Counted from the stretch's first letter, positions 1 to 11,823 are shown. The stretch: DNA of 64,000 bases from Monosiga brevicollis MX1 (GCF_000002865.3 NW_001865069.1:13555-77554); one strand, 5' to 3'. Numbers and translations: made by a program. Notes: generated by a model from the letters alone, not told the origin.

Positions 1-99
<99 letters not shown>

Positions 100-111
100 A
101 TTGGTTTGGTC

Positions 112-144
<33 letters not shown>
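1..144. repeat. (GA)n microsatellite
   Basis: Nearly pure GA dinucleotide runs, interrupted once by about 20 bases of unique sequence near position 95-115. The open reading frames here are low-complexity artefacts. Confidence 0.95.
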
Positions 145-147
<3 letters not shown>

Positions 148-414
148 CAAGATAAAAATAAAAAGTAAAATACTACCATACGACTACCTACAAGCTTTGT
201 GCATGCATGTACGGTTGTCGTGATCAACTGACAACACATGTGTCTGATGTGTCTATCCTCTCGCGCCTATCCTCAACACGAACGGGCCCCTATGCACAAT
301 GCGCTGGAAGGCAAGCACAAGAAGTTGCATGCATAGATTCACTCTATCAGCACAAGATGCCAAAGGCCAATGCAGCGCTGCAGAAACCGTGAATATTAGC
401 AATCTGTATCTGGG

Positions 415-792
415 TATGTGTGTGTGTGTGTGTGTCTGTGTGTGTCTGTGTCTGTGTGTGTCTGTGTCTGTGTCTGTGTCTGTGTCTGTAACTGTGTCTG
501 TGTCTGTGTCTGTGTCTGTGTCTGTGTCTGGTGTCTGTGTCTGGAGTCTGGTATCTGTATCTGTGTCTGGTGTCTGTATCTGTGTCTGGTATCTGTGTCT
601 GGAGTCTGGTGTCTGTATCTGTGTCTGGTGTCTGTATCTGTGTCTGGTGTCTGTGTCTGTGTCTGGTGTCTGTGTCTGGAGTCTGGTGTCTGTGTCTGGA
701 GTCTGGAGTCTGTGTCTGGAGTCTGTGTCTGGTGTCTGTGTCTGGTGTCTGTGTTTGGTGTCTGATGCCTGTGTCTGGTGTCTGTGTCTGAT
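415..792. repeat. TG / TGTCTG / TGTCTGG variable minisatellite
   Basis: The tract starts as (TG)n, passes into TGTCTG hexamers and then into an irregular mix of TGTCTGG, TGTCTGGAG and TGTATC units, looking like successive rounds of unit expansion and mutation. Every frame on both strands is open, which produces long spurious Cys/Val/Ser or Arg/His/Thr/Asp frames. It lies about 400 bases upstream of the dehydrogenase start. Confidence 0.95.
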
Positions 793-1190
793 ATCGTTCC
801 GAACTCTTCCTATGCATCTCGGTTTCTCTTCGCGAGGCATTCATCTCACTTTTTGGATACTCCACACGCTACTTTGCATCGTCAATGATAAAAGGACAGA
901 TTTGTCAGATATCCGATGAATTGAGGACAGTCCATGATGGTATCATGATGATGAGGGTGTGTGTAGCTTGGACGGTGGTGAGGCAGGTGCCTCACAGCCT
1001 GGTTAGGGTTGGCAGCGGCGCAGTTCTCCTGGGACCGATCGTGGCGTTTGACCAGCCACTCGTGCTGAGCTGGGTCTCTGGACAGGAATTGGTACACCTA
1101 TTGTCATTTTCCCACTTCTTTCGAACCCAAAACATCCATCGATTCATCCGCTTCTGTCGCTTTCGAGTATTTGACGTGAAGCGTCACAAC

Positions 1191-1958
1191 ATGGCCTTGT
1201 ACTATGATTACAGCGGGCGCACAGCCTTTGTGACTGGCGCGGCGTCGGGCATGGGTCTGGCCGCGGCGACCGGCTTTGCCCAAGCGGGAGCCAACTTGGT
1301 GATGGTGGATCGAAACGAGGAGGCATTGACTCGGGAGGCACAACAGCTCACGAATGCTGGTCATCGAGTGCTCCCCGTGGTCTGTGACGTGTCCAAGGAG
1401 GTCGAAGTGGAGCAGGCTGTGCAGCGGGCCGTGTTAGAGTTTGGCAGCTTGGACGCGGCGTTCAACAACGCGGGCATTCAAGCCAATGCGACAGATTTGG
1501 CAGACACTTCATTGGAAGACTATGATGTCATGTTATCGGTCAACTTGCGAGGCGTTTTTGCGTGCATGAAGTACCAGCTGGCCCAGATGCGCAAGCAGGG
1601 GTCGGGATCCATTGTCAACAACTCGTCCTTGGGCGGTTTTGTTGGTGTGCCCGGTCGCTCACCGTATCTGGCAGCCAAACATGGCATTCACGGCCTGACC
1701 AAGACGGCAGGTCTCGAATATGCAGCGCGTGGCATTCGCGTCAATGCCGTGGCACCGGGTATCATTGACACGCCCATGGTGGCGGGCATGATGCAGGCGG
1801 AAAAGGGCGTGATTGAGGAGCAGATGCGCGACGTGCCCATCAAGCGCTTGGGCACGCCAGAGGAGGTGGCGGCAGCCGTGCTCTGGTTGTGCAGTGATGC
1901 AGCAAGCTTCGTGGTGGGCCACGTGATTGCGGTCGACGGTGGATATGTTGCGAGATAA
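1191..1958 (+). CDS. Short-chain dehydrogenase/reductase (SDR family)
   Basis: A 255-residue NAD(P)-dependent oxidoreductase in a single exon. The frame is open upstream, but the first ATG giving the usual family N-terminus is at 1191. Visible motifs are the Rossmann glycine motif TGAASGMG near residue 15, VCDVS, the NNAG motif near residue 90, the catalytic Ser in SSLGG, the YLAAK Tyr-Lys pair, and the RVNAVAPG and C-terminal VDGG segments of classical SDRs. Length is normal for the family (about 250). The substrate cannot be told from sequence. It resembles bacterial-type 'glucose 1-dehydrogenase/3-oxoacyl reductase' SDRs and has no intron although its neighbours are intron-rich, so bacterial origin is possible but unproven. 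No signal peptide is seen, so a cytosolic enzyme is expected. Confidence 0.9.
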   Translation: MALYYDYSGRTAFVTGAASGMGLAAATGFAQAGANLVMVDRNEEALTREAQQLTNAGHRVLPVVCDVSKEVEVEQAVQRAVLEFGSLDAAFNNAGIQANATDLADTSLEDYDVMLSVNLRGVFACMKYQLAQMRKQGSGSIVNNSSLGGFVGVPGRSPYLAAKHGIHGLTKTAGLEYAARGIRVNAVAPGIIDTPMVAGMMQAEKGVIEEQMRDVPIKRLGTPEEVAAAVLWLCSDAASFVVGHVIAVDGGYVAR

Positions 1959-3730
1959 AGGCATCCTCGCTAGAGGAAGAGCGAACAATTGATATCGTAG
2001 TTGATAATCGTGAACCTGTTTCGCCATCAGGGATGTGCACACAGCGCCCGATGCGCCCCTTGTTTCAGCTGCTGGCTGCTTGGTGACACTGCCAGCAAGC
2101 TTCTAAGAGAGCGCGCACGCGCGATCGGTGCTTGCTCCCGAAAGAAAGAAAGGATCAAGCCTCACTTCAGCATCATGCCTCACGTCGCTCCAGCCCCTCC
2201 AGCACTCGGCATACTGATGGCTCCCAGCACTCGGCATACTGATGGCTCCCAGCACTCGGCATACAAGACTTCCTTCCTTAAGAAAAAGGCAAAAAATAGA
2301 CTGGCCAACAGCACCATGTATTCCCATCTGGTCACCCACGATAGTACTAGCATGGCCCAACATGGCTTAACTGCGGCGATCGGACGAGAGCCGGTGTATT
2401 CCATGTGGTATGACCGTTGGCGGAAGATGCACGAGCTGAAACTGTATATAACCAGACGTCTGGTCAGCGTGCACCTTGAGGCAACCGTCATCATGTTCAG
2501 GCGACTCATGGGTCCTTGGTTGCGTCGATGAAAATTGTGCGCCATGAAGAAGGCTTCGAGCCCCAACCACACACTCGCCACCTTACGTAAAAACGATGGC
2601 AGAAACGGATATGCAATTATTCTACTTTTATCTACATTACCCAACACTGAAAATATTACTACAAAAACGTCTTGTTTATATTTTGCTTCATTTACTCTTT
2701 GAGTTCAAAGGCTCGGTGGCTGTTCATTATGGTGTCAAAGTTCCACCACTACGCGCCAAAAACCACGCGGCTTGCGTGTGATCCTGACATTTTGTCCCAC
2801 GTACCCCCTTGACTCACATGAAGCCCAAGTTCGGCACTCGCTCGGGCCCCTCCAAGGGGTCGAACCGCCGGACCAGGCTGCGCGCTGCGCTGAAGGCGCC
2901 AATCAAAACCAAGGGCTGTCAAGGAGGGCCAGGAGCAAGGTGAAGGGGGCGCCTGGGTTGGTGCCAGGTTGGCAGTCGATCTGAGCATGCCGCCCTTCCG
3001 CAGTCCTGCGTACCACCATGCAAGCTATCACCAGTCTTCCATGCCAGTCTGGACGAAAAAGCACCAATCAAGTTGGCTGATGCATTCCTCCCGGATCTTC
3101 ACCCAACCACAACGTGCGAGGGAATTTATGTCGGAAAAATTGAGAAAAACAACGTCAGCGTGGCGCGCAATACCAACGTGTAGGCCGGGCACACGCGAGA
3201 TCCTTCTTCGCGACCAGCTTACCCCCATGAGCAAGCTGCACTTGGCCACACAACCCCCTTTGCGAGGACCACTTTTCCGCACGCTCCACTCTCGATGTTT
3301 GCCACAACATACATCCGCATGAAAGGCGTGTTTTTGGTCTTTTTTTTTGACAACTCACGCTGCTACCGCTACAAGCAGTCGCTGAGTTCAGCAGTCGGTT
3401 AGTACGGCAGTCGATATCTGGTAAAGCATGGCCCGCTGCGTATCATACCACGGCAGTCACGACTCGTGGCACGACAACCAACTCAATCAAATACATGTAT
3501 CTCACTCCCCTGCCCACACACGACTGTCTCGACAAGTTCGAACTCCCATTTTCTCCTAGTTGTATTGTTGTCCTCCATCCGGACACGTGCCCACAGACCC
3601 CCTATCAACCCGATCACAAAACAACGCGCTGCCCCAACTCACCCCCACGCAGCCCGTCCTGAATTCGGACGTGGTGGCTGGAAGATTCCGCCACAATCCA
3701 ACTCGCACCACACACTCACAACGCCACCTG
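1959..3730. other. Intergenic stretch without a supported gene
   Basis: Only short overlapping frames occur, none with recognisable domains or convincing splice joins. Apart from a 25-base tandem repeat near 2200, I see nothing functional here. Confidence 0.5.
2200..2264. repeat. 25-base tandem repeat, about 2.6 copies
   Basis: Copies begin at 2200, 2225 and 2250, each opening with CAGCACTCGGCATAC. They are essentially identical, suggesting a recent local duplication. Confidence 0.9.
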
Positions 3731-3915
3731 CCTCTCTCTCTCTCTCTTTCTCTCTCTCTCTTTCTCTCTCTCTCTCTGCTCGCATTTTTCTTCTGCGTCG
3801 TGTCGTCGCCTTTTCCTCTCTCTCTTTCTCACTCTCTCTTTCTCTCTCTGCGCGCTTTCTGGTCTCTGCCCTTCCTCCTCCTCCTCCTCCTCCTCCTCTC
3901 TCTCTCTCTCTTTTT
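3731..3915 (+). promoter_or_regulatory. CT-rich tract just upstream of a start codon
   Basis: (CT)n and (CTC)n/(CCT)n tracts end about 40 bases before the ATG at 3954. Comparable pyrimidine tracts lie between or before other starts in this window. A promoter or 5' leader role is inferred from position only. Confidence 0.4.
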
Positions 3916-3953
3916 CCGTGTGGCTGGCACCTTGGGCGGGAGTCAACAGTGGC

Positions 3954-4712
3954 ATGAGCCATTCACCGATTTTGGCCTTTCATCACAACATGGCTGGCTA
4001 TGGACTGCATCACCCTGGGTTTTGGTTTGATGGCACCTTTACTTCGGCCATCCCCGATCTCACCGCCTTGGCTGGACGCATCGAAGCGGCCGTGGACATT
4101 GGCGCCAACCTGCTGCGCAAGTCAGAGGACGACAAGCGCCGGGCCATGAAGATGCTCCTTCTTGTCCACCTCACACCTTGCCTTTCCGAAGACATGCAGA
4201 CCCGTTTGGCGGAGCACATTGCCTCTGGCGAACGCCTGGACCCCCAGTCCGTGGCTGAAGCCCTCGCCGGCTTTGAAAGCAAGAGCATCAGCAGCCGCTG
4301 GACAGACATGCATGGCCAGATGCCCGAGCAAATTCACAACGCCACCCAGCTGACAGATGCCATCCGCGCCATTCGTGGTCAATTCACCGAGGAACGCCTG
4401 TGCGACTTTAGCGTCCTGACCATCCTGGACACCACCATGCGCTTCAAGCCATCCTTCTTCTCCCGCACCCTGCAGAACCACAGTGCCTACCCAACCAACA
4501 CGGTCGACGAACTCTTGCAGCTGGCCAAGCTCATCACCCCTATTCCCTCCCTGCCCGAAAGGACTCGTCCTCGCAGTCCCAGCCTTCGCCGAAGCCCCAG
4601 CCCCCTCAGTGGCAGCCCCTTGCGCCGCGCCCTGTCTCCCAACCCACCAATCATGAGCTCCTCGCCCACGCAAAAGCTCACACCCATTCGCTTGGGCTTT
4701 CATGCCGCGTAA
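3954..4712 (+). CDS. Unknown intronless protein with Ser/Pro-rich tail
   Basis: A 252-residue protein with no family I recognise. The reading frame extends upstream to a GTG, but 3954 is the first ATG. Residues 1-205 look globular and mostly helical, with regular Leu/Ala patterning through the segment around ALAGFESKSISSRW and the conserved-looking CDFSVLTILDTT. The last 50 residues are RSPS/SPSPLSGSP-type low complexity, a likely phosphorylated linker. There is no signal peptide or membrane segment. Codon use and a stop-free length over 750 bases, with no competing frame of better quality, support real coding. The gene converges on the receptor kinase that ends at 5257. Confidence 0.65.
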   Translation: MSHSPILAFHHNMAGYGLHHPGFWFDGTFTSAIPDLTALAGRIEAAVDIGANLLRKSEDDKRRAMKMLLLVHLTPCLSEDMQTRLAEHIASGERLDPQSVAEALAGFESKSISSRWTDMHGQMPEQIHNATQLTDAIRAIRGQFTEERLCDFSVLTILDTTMRFKPSFFSRTLQNHSAYPTNTVDELLQLAKLITPIPSLPERTRPRSPSLRRSPSPLSGSPLRRALSPNPPIMSSSPTQKLTPIRLGFHAA

Positions 4713-5256
4713 ACCCCTTTCTTCATTCTGGTCCCCTCTTGCTTTTTTTGTTTTTACTTTCTTTTCCTTTTTTCTCGTCCCTGCCATTCCTACATCCTTC
4801 GTTCGTGGTCTTCACGATCCTCGTCGCCATTTTAGCGCCTGTGCGCACGTCCCGCAAGCTTTGGTCGATCCTTTGATCCCCTTGCCTGTCGCTGTCTGTT
4901 TCTTGTGCCTTTTTTACGTTTGGGCTTTTTCTTTCTTTCCCCCTTTTTTTTTTTTTTTTAACGGGACTGCTCATTCTCCTTCTTGACTTCTCCTTGACTT
5001 CACCTTCTTGAACGACTCGCGTAAATGAAAACACACACCCCAATCCGCTCCCTCCCTTCCCAATTGCTCGCGAACCGGCCTTTGCTCCTTGGTGTGTTTG
5101 ACAAATTGATCATTGAAATATATTGTCGATCCCGATCCACAGGCTGGCCACTTGATCACAGATGCATATTATTCCACACGCCGAAGACAAGGATTGATCA
5201 AATCTGTGACAGCCATCAGCGCCTCATACACCGTCAATCGGTAAAGCAACCATACT
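4713..5256. other. Convergent intergenic region
   Basis: T-rich 3' flank (long T runs near 4746-4960) between two genes whose stops face each other. I see no gene here. It probably holds both 3' UTRs. Confidence 0.5.
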
Positions 5257-8200
5257 CTATAAACTGGATTCCGCCGGCTCATCAAAGGCCCATGCGGGAT
5301 TGGCCACGTGCGCCTTTGTACCATGCAGATGCGACTCGACAGCCTGCAGGACGGCGGCCGAGTTTGGTCGCCGACGAGGCTCGGCCTCCCACATACTTGT
5401 CAGCAAACTAGACAGGCACCCGAGGCGAATGAGCCGACACAGCCAACAATACCCCGCGGCATCTTCAGTCCGATCCCACCACCAGCTCACCTCTGCAATA
5501 GAGGCGGCAGGTTGCTTAGTTTCAAACGACTGCCACTCTGCAACTTTTCCAAAATCATTTGCAAACCAATGGCACCGTAGGGGGTCTGCCCTTGGTTGAA
5601 CACCTGTTACTCCGCCACCAGAGCATCGTCGATTAGTTTGAATGAGCCGCTCCTACTTCAACCACACACCCAAGGCCTCACCTCCCACATGGTCACCCCA
5701 AGGGCCCACACGTCCGAGGCAAAGCCGAAATGCCCTTTCGATAACGATTCTGGTGCCATCCACCTGCTCGAGTCACACCCAGCAGTGAGAGGCGTTTGTT
5801 CCACTGCCTGCGCAAAAGCGACAAGGTCCACGCACCGAAAAGGAGTGTTGTCTAAACTGCTGGCTTGATAATAGTCGTGCGTGTCGGAGAGATAGCGACT
5901 CACTACCAGCAATCAATCAACAATATATACATCCGGATATGAGAAGCCATGTTGCGAGCCATCTTGGAGAAAAACGGGTTCACTTGATGACGTGAAACCC
6001 CAGAGGTGGCGCCCAGTTCAACTCAAACGCACAGCCAAAGTCGGCAAGCTTGGCTTGAGGGACCTCAGAATGTGAAGAGGAAAACAACAGCACATTGCGG
6101 CTCGCCATGTCCCGATGCAACAAGCCACAGGTGTGCACGTGACAGAGCCCGCTTGTAAACTGTGCAATCATTTCCAGCTATTGGAAAAAGTTATGCCCGT
6201 CGTCAATGAGCATCCATATCAACAGTCACGCTTGAACGAGGGTACCAAAAGTCAAACCTTTGCATCTTCGCTCAGGTTTGCCCCATCCTGGCCCCGTAAA
6301 AATTGCCGAAGATCGCCCCGGTCAGCATACTCCAAAACCAGAGCTATCGGCATGCTGCCAAGTTACAGACAGAAATCATTGCCAGGTGAGAACTACCTCG
6401 AGCGCTACGCGATGACCCTTGTGCAGTGATACCTGTCGTGCACCACCGCCAAAAGCGAAACAATGCCAGGGTGATGGCTTGCCCGGTGCATTAAGGCAAC
6501 TTCTTGCACCACGGCACGATAGTCCTCCACCTGATTGATGTAAAGGCACGCAAGAAGTCATGTGAGCATGAAGCGCATGGAATTCATCCGCTTCCAACCC
6601 ATTTCACACGCAAATAGATATACCTGCACGTCAGAAAACTGTTTGATGGCCACAACGGCAGTAGCACCAAACAATTCGCGATGCTTAGAGAGTGTTGCCT
6701 ACCAAGCCGTCACAGAGAATGACACGACGCATCAACAATAGCACCCCTCCCCTAGAAAAAAAAAAAAAAAAAACGCATCACCCCAGCGCACGTCACTTTG
6801 CAAAAGCACCCAACGAACCGTGCGGACGCGCCCAAAATTACCGCGCCCAATCTCGGGCCCGAGCCGCAGCCAAGAACTGCGAGAACACCAGGCAGCAGCA
6901 ATGAGGACATAGGCAATACAGCAGAAAAGAAAACCATAAAGGGCGACACCTTACAGTGATACAAGGGCTGGTAGCTCCTGCGGTGCTGGAAGCTGAGCAC
7001 CCTGGGCAAACGCTTCTCGACGCAACGTAGCATCCAGCTCGGAGAGGCACAATTCTAGCTGCCCTGCTGCTGACATGGGGACTGTACCATCGCCTTCATC
7101 GCTAAACAATTTGCCGCGGAACGCTTGTGACCGGCTGCTACTGCTGTTGGCCCGGCGGCTCCACCACCACCACCATAACACCGCGACCACAATGGCTGCG
7201 ATCAGAGCTACCACAACTGCAATGATCACCTCACTTTGTCCGCTGCCAGAGGAAGCGTCCACGCGGGCCGCATCGCGCGTGGTGCTTCTCAGAGAGGCCG
7301 TTGTGGACAAGGCGGTTGTCAATTCCACAGCGCGTGTTGTGGTGGAAGCTGGCACGGTGGCTCGCTGTGATGGAACTTCGGGAAGCTCGGTTCTGGTTGG
7401 AGCAAGGTAGAATTCAGTTTGATTTAGGAGCGGCGCGAGCGTGCGTGTCATGTCCGTCGCAACTGGCGCAGTGGCAGCTACAAAACGAGGAACGTCGAGG
7501 CGTAACACCTCGTGGGCCAAGATAAGTAATGCGTCGTCGTCAAACTGAGCCAGTCCAGCCACAGCGGGTGCGTCAGGTGGTCCGCGATAGATGAGAACGA
7601 AAACACGGGTGGCCAAGTTGACAAGCAGTACATGTACACGCGCTTCTGGGCCCACGCAGCTGACCAAGACCGTAGTGTTGCTTCTGGACCAGGCCATTAC
7701 GTCCAGGGGCTCTTGACACTGGCCCACTAGAATAGCTGTGCGCAAACGGACACCCAGAGTTGAAGTATAGGTCCAGTGGGCCAAAGCCAGCGTGTTCTGC
7801 AGACGCATCGTCAGCACAAATCCGTTGCCCATTGCCTCGTGCACGGCCAAAAAGGCAGCGTCATCAGACGTTTGCAGTTGCAGCTGGGCACGTAGCAATC
7901 CAAACTCATCGCTGCTTGCTGCGGCCTCGAATACCAGGACGGAATCATTCGTGCCAAGAAACAAAATGGGTGGCTGCGGGGTGCTGCAAGCATGAACCAT
8001 GGAGGGGAGACGAAGACAGGCGCTCGCACTGTGTATGACAGCAGAACCGGCCTCGACAAGTAAGCTGCTGCATACCACCGTGTCATTGTTATGGAGCGCA
8101 TTGCTCCTCGTGTAGACCAGCCGTTCCCCGTGCATGACCATGGCAGTAGAAGTTGAGACATTGGGCAGGGCCACAACGGAAGATAGATTCAGCCGCAAGC

Positions 8201-10923
8201 CGTAGTACACCAGCAAATTCACCTGGCCGGCCTCGGAGAGGTAGGGCAGAAGTACGCCAGACTCGGTCGTCAAGAGTGGCTGTGACGGTGACGTAGGCAC
8301 ATTAAGCGCGGGCTCGGTGCACACGATGTGACTGTACGTAAGAACGGACCAACGTCCGTCCGTTAGTAGGTACGTTTGTATCTGACGCGTGCCAAGGTCG
8401 TCAATCAGGCCAAGAAACAAAAGATGGGTCTCAACGCGCAGCCCCCAAAAGCTGGCGTTGGCTCGCTCCGGCACAAGATATGGCTCGGTTTGATAGCCTG
8501 GCAGATGGTACCTATAAGCGCCAACACGAGCCAGCCACCGTGATGAGGAAAGAATAGAAGACAGGAGGAAGGGAAGGAGAAAACGAGAAGCGCAGCGCAT
8601 CACAAAAGAGGTTAGCATGATCAGCTGGGACGTCTGCCTTGGCCCTGAAAGCAACGTACAAGGGATTGGCATACCAGCCGGCAAAGCTGGTCTCGTAGGT
8701 GGAGATTGTGACATCGATGTCACCATCATTGTCCAAGTCTCCAAGCGCCAGACCCTGAGGGCTACTGATCGAGCCGTTGAGCTTAACTGCTGGCATAAAC
8801 TCGCCACCGCCAGAGTTGGCATACCAAGCCACGGAGTCGTCCAGATCGTTCGTGGACACAAAGTCTAGCGAGCCGTCGCGATTCAAATCCGCGGTGGCCA
8901 CCAGACTGGGTCCAGCCACGGGGTTGGCTAAAATGCGTAGCCTGGAAAAAGAAAAGGCGCCCTTGTTTCGAAACCAGATGATGCGTCCGGCTGCTGTTTC
9001 AGCACAGATGATGTCACGCAAGCCATCGCCATCGACATCCGCCAAAACAACACCGGTTGGGCTTTGCAAGACCGAGGAGATGACGTAGGGGGAGTCAAAA
9101 TTACCGGCGCCGCGATTTGGGAAGAGGAGCACTGCACCAGTATAGCTGGTGCTGACAACATCCACCCAACCGTCTTTGTTAAGATCTCCAAGGCTGAGCG
9201 CAAGCGTGCCCTCAAGACCGCCATTACCTTGAGACGCAATGATGCGTGCAGACTCAAAGCCACCAGCGCCTGTGTTGCGATACCAAGCCACGACATGATC
9301 GCCGACGCTGCTGCAGAGGACGTCCGGCCAGCCATCGTTGTCAAGATCACCAGCCGTGACGAAGAAGGCGCCCATGGCAGTGTCAGTAATGAGCGCGGTT
9401 ACGAAGCTGGCCCCGTACCCAGTGTTGCGAAACCAACGCACGGTATCATCGGTGCCGCTGGCGCACAGGACATCCACATGGCCGTCGAGGTCGAGGTCGG
9501 CAGCGTGGACGGAGAGCGGGTTGAGGGTCAGAGTCGAAATAATGTCCAGGGTGGCAAAGCGGCCGGCACCCAGGTTTGGGAACCATGCCAGAAAGTCGTT
9601 GGTGCTGCTGGCGGTGATGACATCGAGAAGTCCATCGCCGTTCAAATCGCCCGCCGCCATGGTGTACGAGCCGACCGCCGAGATGCCAAGCATGCGCACG
9701 GCAAAGCTTGCACCCGAATCTTCATTGCGAAACCACAAAGCTTCATCTTCACCCTTGGTACAAAGCACATCGGCTTGACCATCACCGTCGAGGTCACCCG
9801 TCGTGACCATGCGGAGTGTGTTGAGGGAGCCCTGAATCAAGCGCCGAGGCCCAAAGGCGCCGTTGCCGAGGTTGGGCAGCCACAGCAAGTGCTTGGCATC
9901 ACGATCCCCTACGACAATGTCAAGCCAGCCATTGCCGTCTAGATCTGCAGCAGCTAGGTAGCGGGGGCTATCGAAGCCTGTAACAATGACGCGCTCGGTC
10001 GAGAAAGAGCCGTTGCCGTCGTTGACACACCAGGATACTGCGCCATTTGCCGTGGGTTGACTCTTGACGACATCGAGATCACCGTCACCATCCACATCAA
10101 TGACGACGAGTGCGGGACTACTGATTTTGTCGGTGTTGATCTGGATACTTTCAGACGCAAAAGTGGCGTTGCCCAAGTTGCGAAACCACTCGATGACGTT
10201 ATCCCCAGGGCTCGAAGCCACCACGTCCAGGAGCCCGTCATTGTCCATGTCGTAAGCTCCGATAGAACGTACTTGAGTGCGCGTAGACAAGAGGCGCGGG
10301 GCGTCAAACTGCGCTTGTCCATGGCCACGGCACCAGGTATAAGTACCTTCGTTGAGGCTTGCCGCCAGGAGATCCATGTACCCATCCCCGTCCAGGTCGG
10401 CGACATTCACGTCCGTCAAGTACGAGCCAGCCACGAGGATGAGCGCAGCGTCAGCAAAGTTACCTCCACCCAAACCGCGCAGCCAATAAACATGACTGTC
10501 CTTTTTGCAGCCAACGATGATATCCACGTGCCCGTCGCCATCGAGGTCGGTGGCGCGCACCACACTGGGCTCGTTCCCGACATGCGCGAGCGCGACCGAG
10601 GTGCTAAAGACACCGCGCCCCTCATTGCGATACCAGGCTGTCAGGTTGTTGCTCGGGCCCACAGCGACGACGTCCAAGTCGCCATCGTCATCGAGATCAG
10701 CTGCCAGCACGCAGTTGCTGCGCTCCGCGACGAGGGCAAGGTTAACCTCGTTCCAGGCACCGCCGTCCCGCACGGCCATCAAGTCGGGACCAGCAAAAGC
10801 AACTGTCGAGCTATTGCTGGCCAAGGTCGTGGCTACCCAAGCGCAAGCCACAAGGCAACACAGAATCATAGGCAAGTGCGTCGAGCCAAGGCCCCGCCTC
10901 CGTGCCCCCTCGTACCAGCGCAT
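5257..10923 (-). CDS. Receptor tyrosine kinase with 14 VCBS/FG-GAP repeats
   Basis: Eleven exons join in phase to 1592 residues: 10923-8660, 8511-6955, 6876-6792, 6698-6624, 6530-6433, 6354-6258, 6177-5984, 5898-5836, 5763-5682, 5603-5491, 5407-5257. ATG 10923 (or in-frame 10869) leads into a signal peptide. The ectodomain has 14 DxDxDGxxD calcium-loop repeats of about 50 residues, then a second extracellular part with N-glycosylation sites and a Thr-rich stalk. One membrane helix (IIAVVVALIAAIVVAVL) is followed by five Trp and basic residues. The cytoplasmic kinase domain has Gly-loop GRGNFG, VAIK lysine, alpha-C Glu, HRDMASRN, DFG, activation-loop DYY, RWMAPESL, DVWALGVTMWE and RRRPN, so it should be active, with tyrosine-kinase hallmarks. 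It ends about 25 residues after the kinase. The exon 3 donor is the least certain junction. Confidence 0.9.
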
Positions 10924-11048
10924 TTCTACGTGCCGGCCTCGGCCCGAGCGCCCTACCCCCCGGACCACAAGGCTTTCAAAATCAAGCCACCATTATCCCC
11001 CTCAACCCCACCTCTGCACCATACACACACAGCCACAACCCCCACCCC

Positions 11049-11098
11049 NNNNNNNNNNNNNNNNNNNNNNNNNNNNNNNNNNNNNNNNNNNNNNNNNN
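11049..11098. other. Assembly gap (50 N)
   Basis: Fifty undetermined bases just upstream of the receptor kinase start; its promoter may be incomplete. Confidence 1.
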
Positions 11099-11535
11099 GT
11101 TTTGACAGGCGCATGCCACGGCGTAGTTGCTCTTTGCGACCTGGTTTACTCCTTGCCGTGACTATGAGGTGAGCAACACCCCCCCAACGCCATGGTAAGA
11201 GCGCCGCCTCTGGTTTTGGTTTTCTCATCTGCGCCATTTGAATCTGCCCGATTTGATTTTAAAGAGATATTTTACAATTTGCGTTTCTCTGGATGTCTAT
11301 CACTTTTTACACTACAACACATTCACGTTCTTGCATCGTGAGCTTTTCGCATGCCTTGGTTACACAAATGTCAGACAAACGCTTGAGACGCAGCACCGCC
11401 AACTGTCGTCCCTCTGATGGTACACGAGTTTCCCCTTGCCTTTCAAGCCCCCAAGACACCCCAGCAGTACACACCTCTGAAAGTCGTGTGGCAACCACTT
11501 GCCGACAAAACCCGCGCGCGGATCTGATTCATCTC

Positions 11536-11572
11536 GACCGTCTGACCGTCTGACCGTCTGACCGTCTGACCG
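11536..11572. repeat. 8-base tandem repeat (GACCGTCT)n
   Basis: About 4.5 perfect copies. Short (ACACACGT)n units follow near 11645-11680. No function can be assigned. Confidence 0.85.
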
Positions 11573-11823
11573 ATCGTTGATCGTTTCGATAAGACCGACC
11601 GAGCAGATTCGAGTACGCCTTGTATCGTTGAGGCGCATCCTTTTTTCACACACGTACACACACGTACACACACGCACAGCACACATACAGACGGGACACC
11701 CGGTGCTTGTTGTAGCCGGCATCGTTGTGAGCTGCCGTCTCCTTTGAGACGCCTCTTGGCTGCCTGGGTGTGGTGTGATTTGCTCAGCTACAAAGACGCT
11801 CGTTTGCACCCCCAAACCTTGCA

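Noticed and set aside
253-919. Several 115-206 residue proteins in all frames
   Set aside because: All lie in the TGTCTG minisatellite and consist of simple-sequence Cys/Val/Ser or Arg/His/Thr/Asp.
4122-4787. Minus-strand 221-residue frame opposite the unknown 252-residue protein
   Set aside because: It starts at the 3' flank and is Gly/Arg/Glu biased as expected for an antisense shadow; the plus-strand frame has a normal composition and ATG after the CT leader.
9064-9942. Long plus-strand open frame opposite the VCBS repeats
   Set aside because: It is the shadow of the repeated GAC/GAT-rich calcium-loop codons; the minus-strand protein has clear motifs and the plus-strand product has none.
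6951-10968. Two separate genes: a secreted VCBS protein and a Trp-rich membrane protein
   Set aside because: The junction 8660/8511 restores frame exactly, both ends have splice consensus, and kinase exons continue in phase downstream, so one receptor kinase is the better reading.
11536-11572. CRISPR-like short tandem repeat
   Set aside because: Contiguous 8-base units without spacers, in a eukaryotic genome; an ordinary microsatellite.
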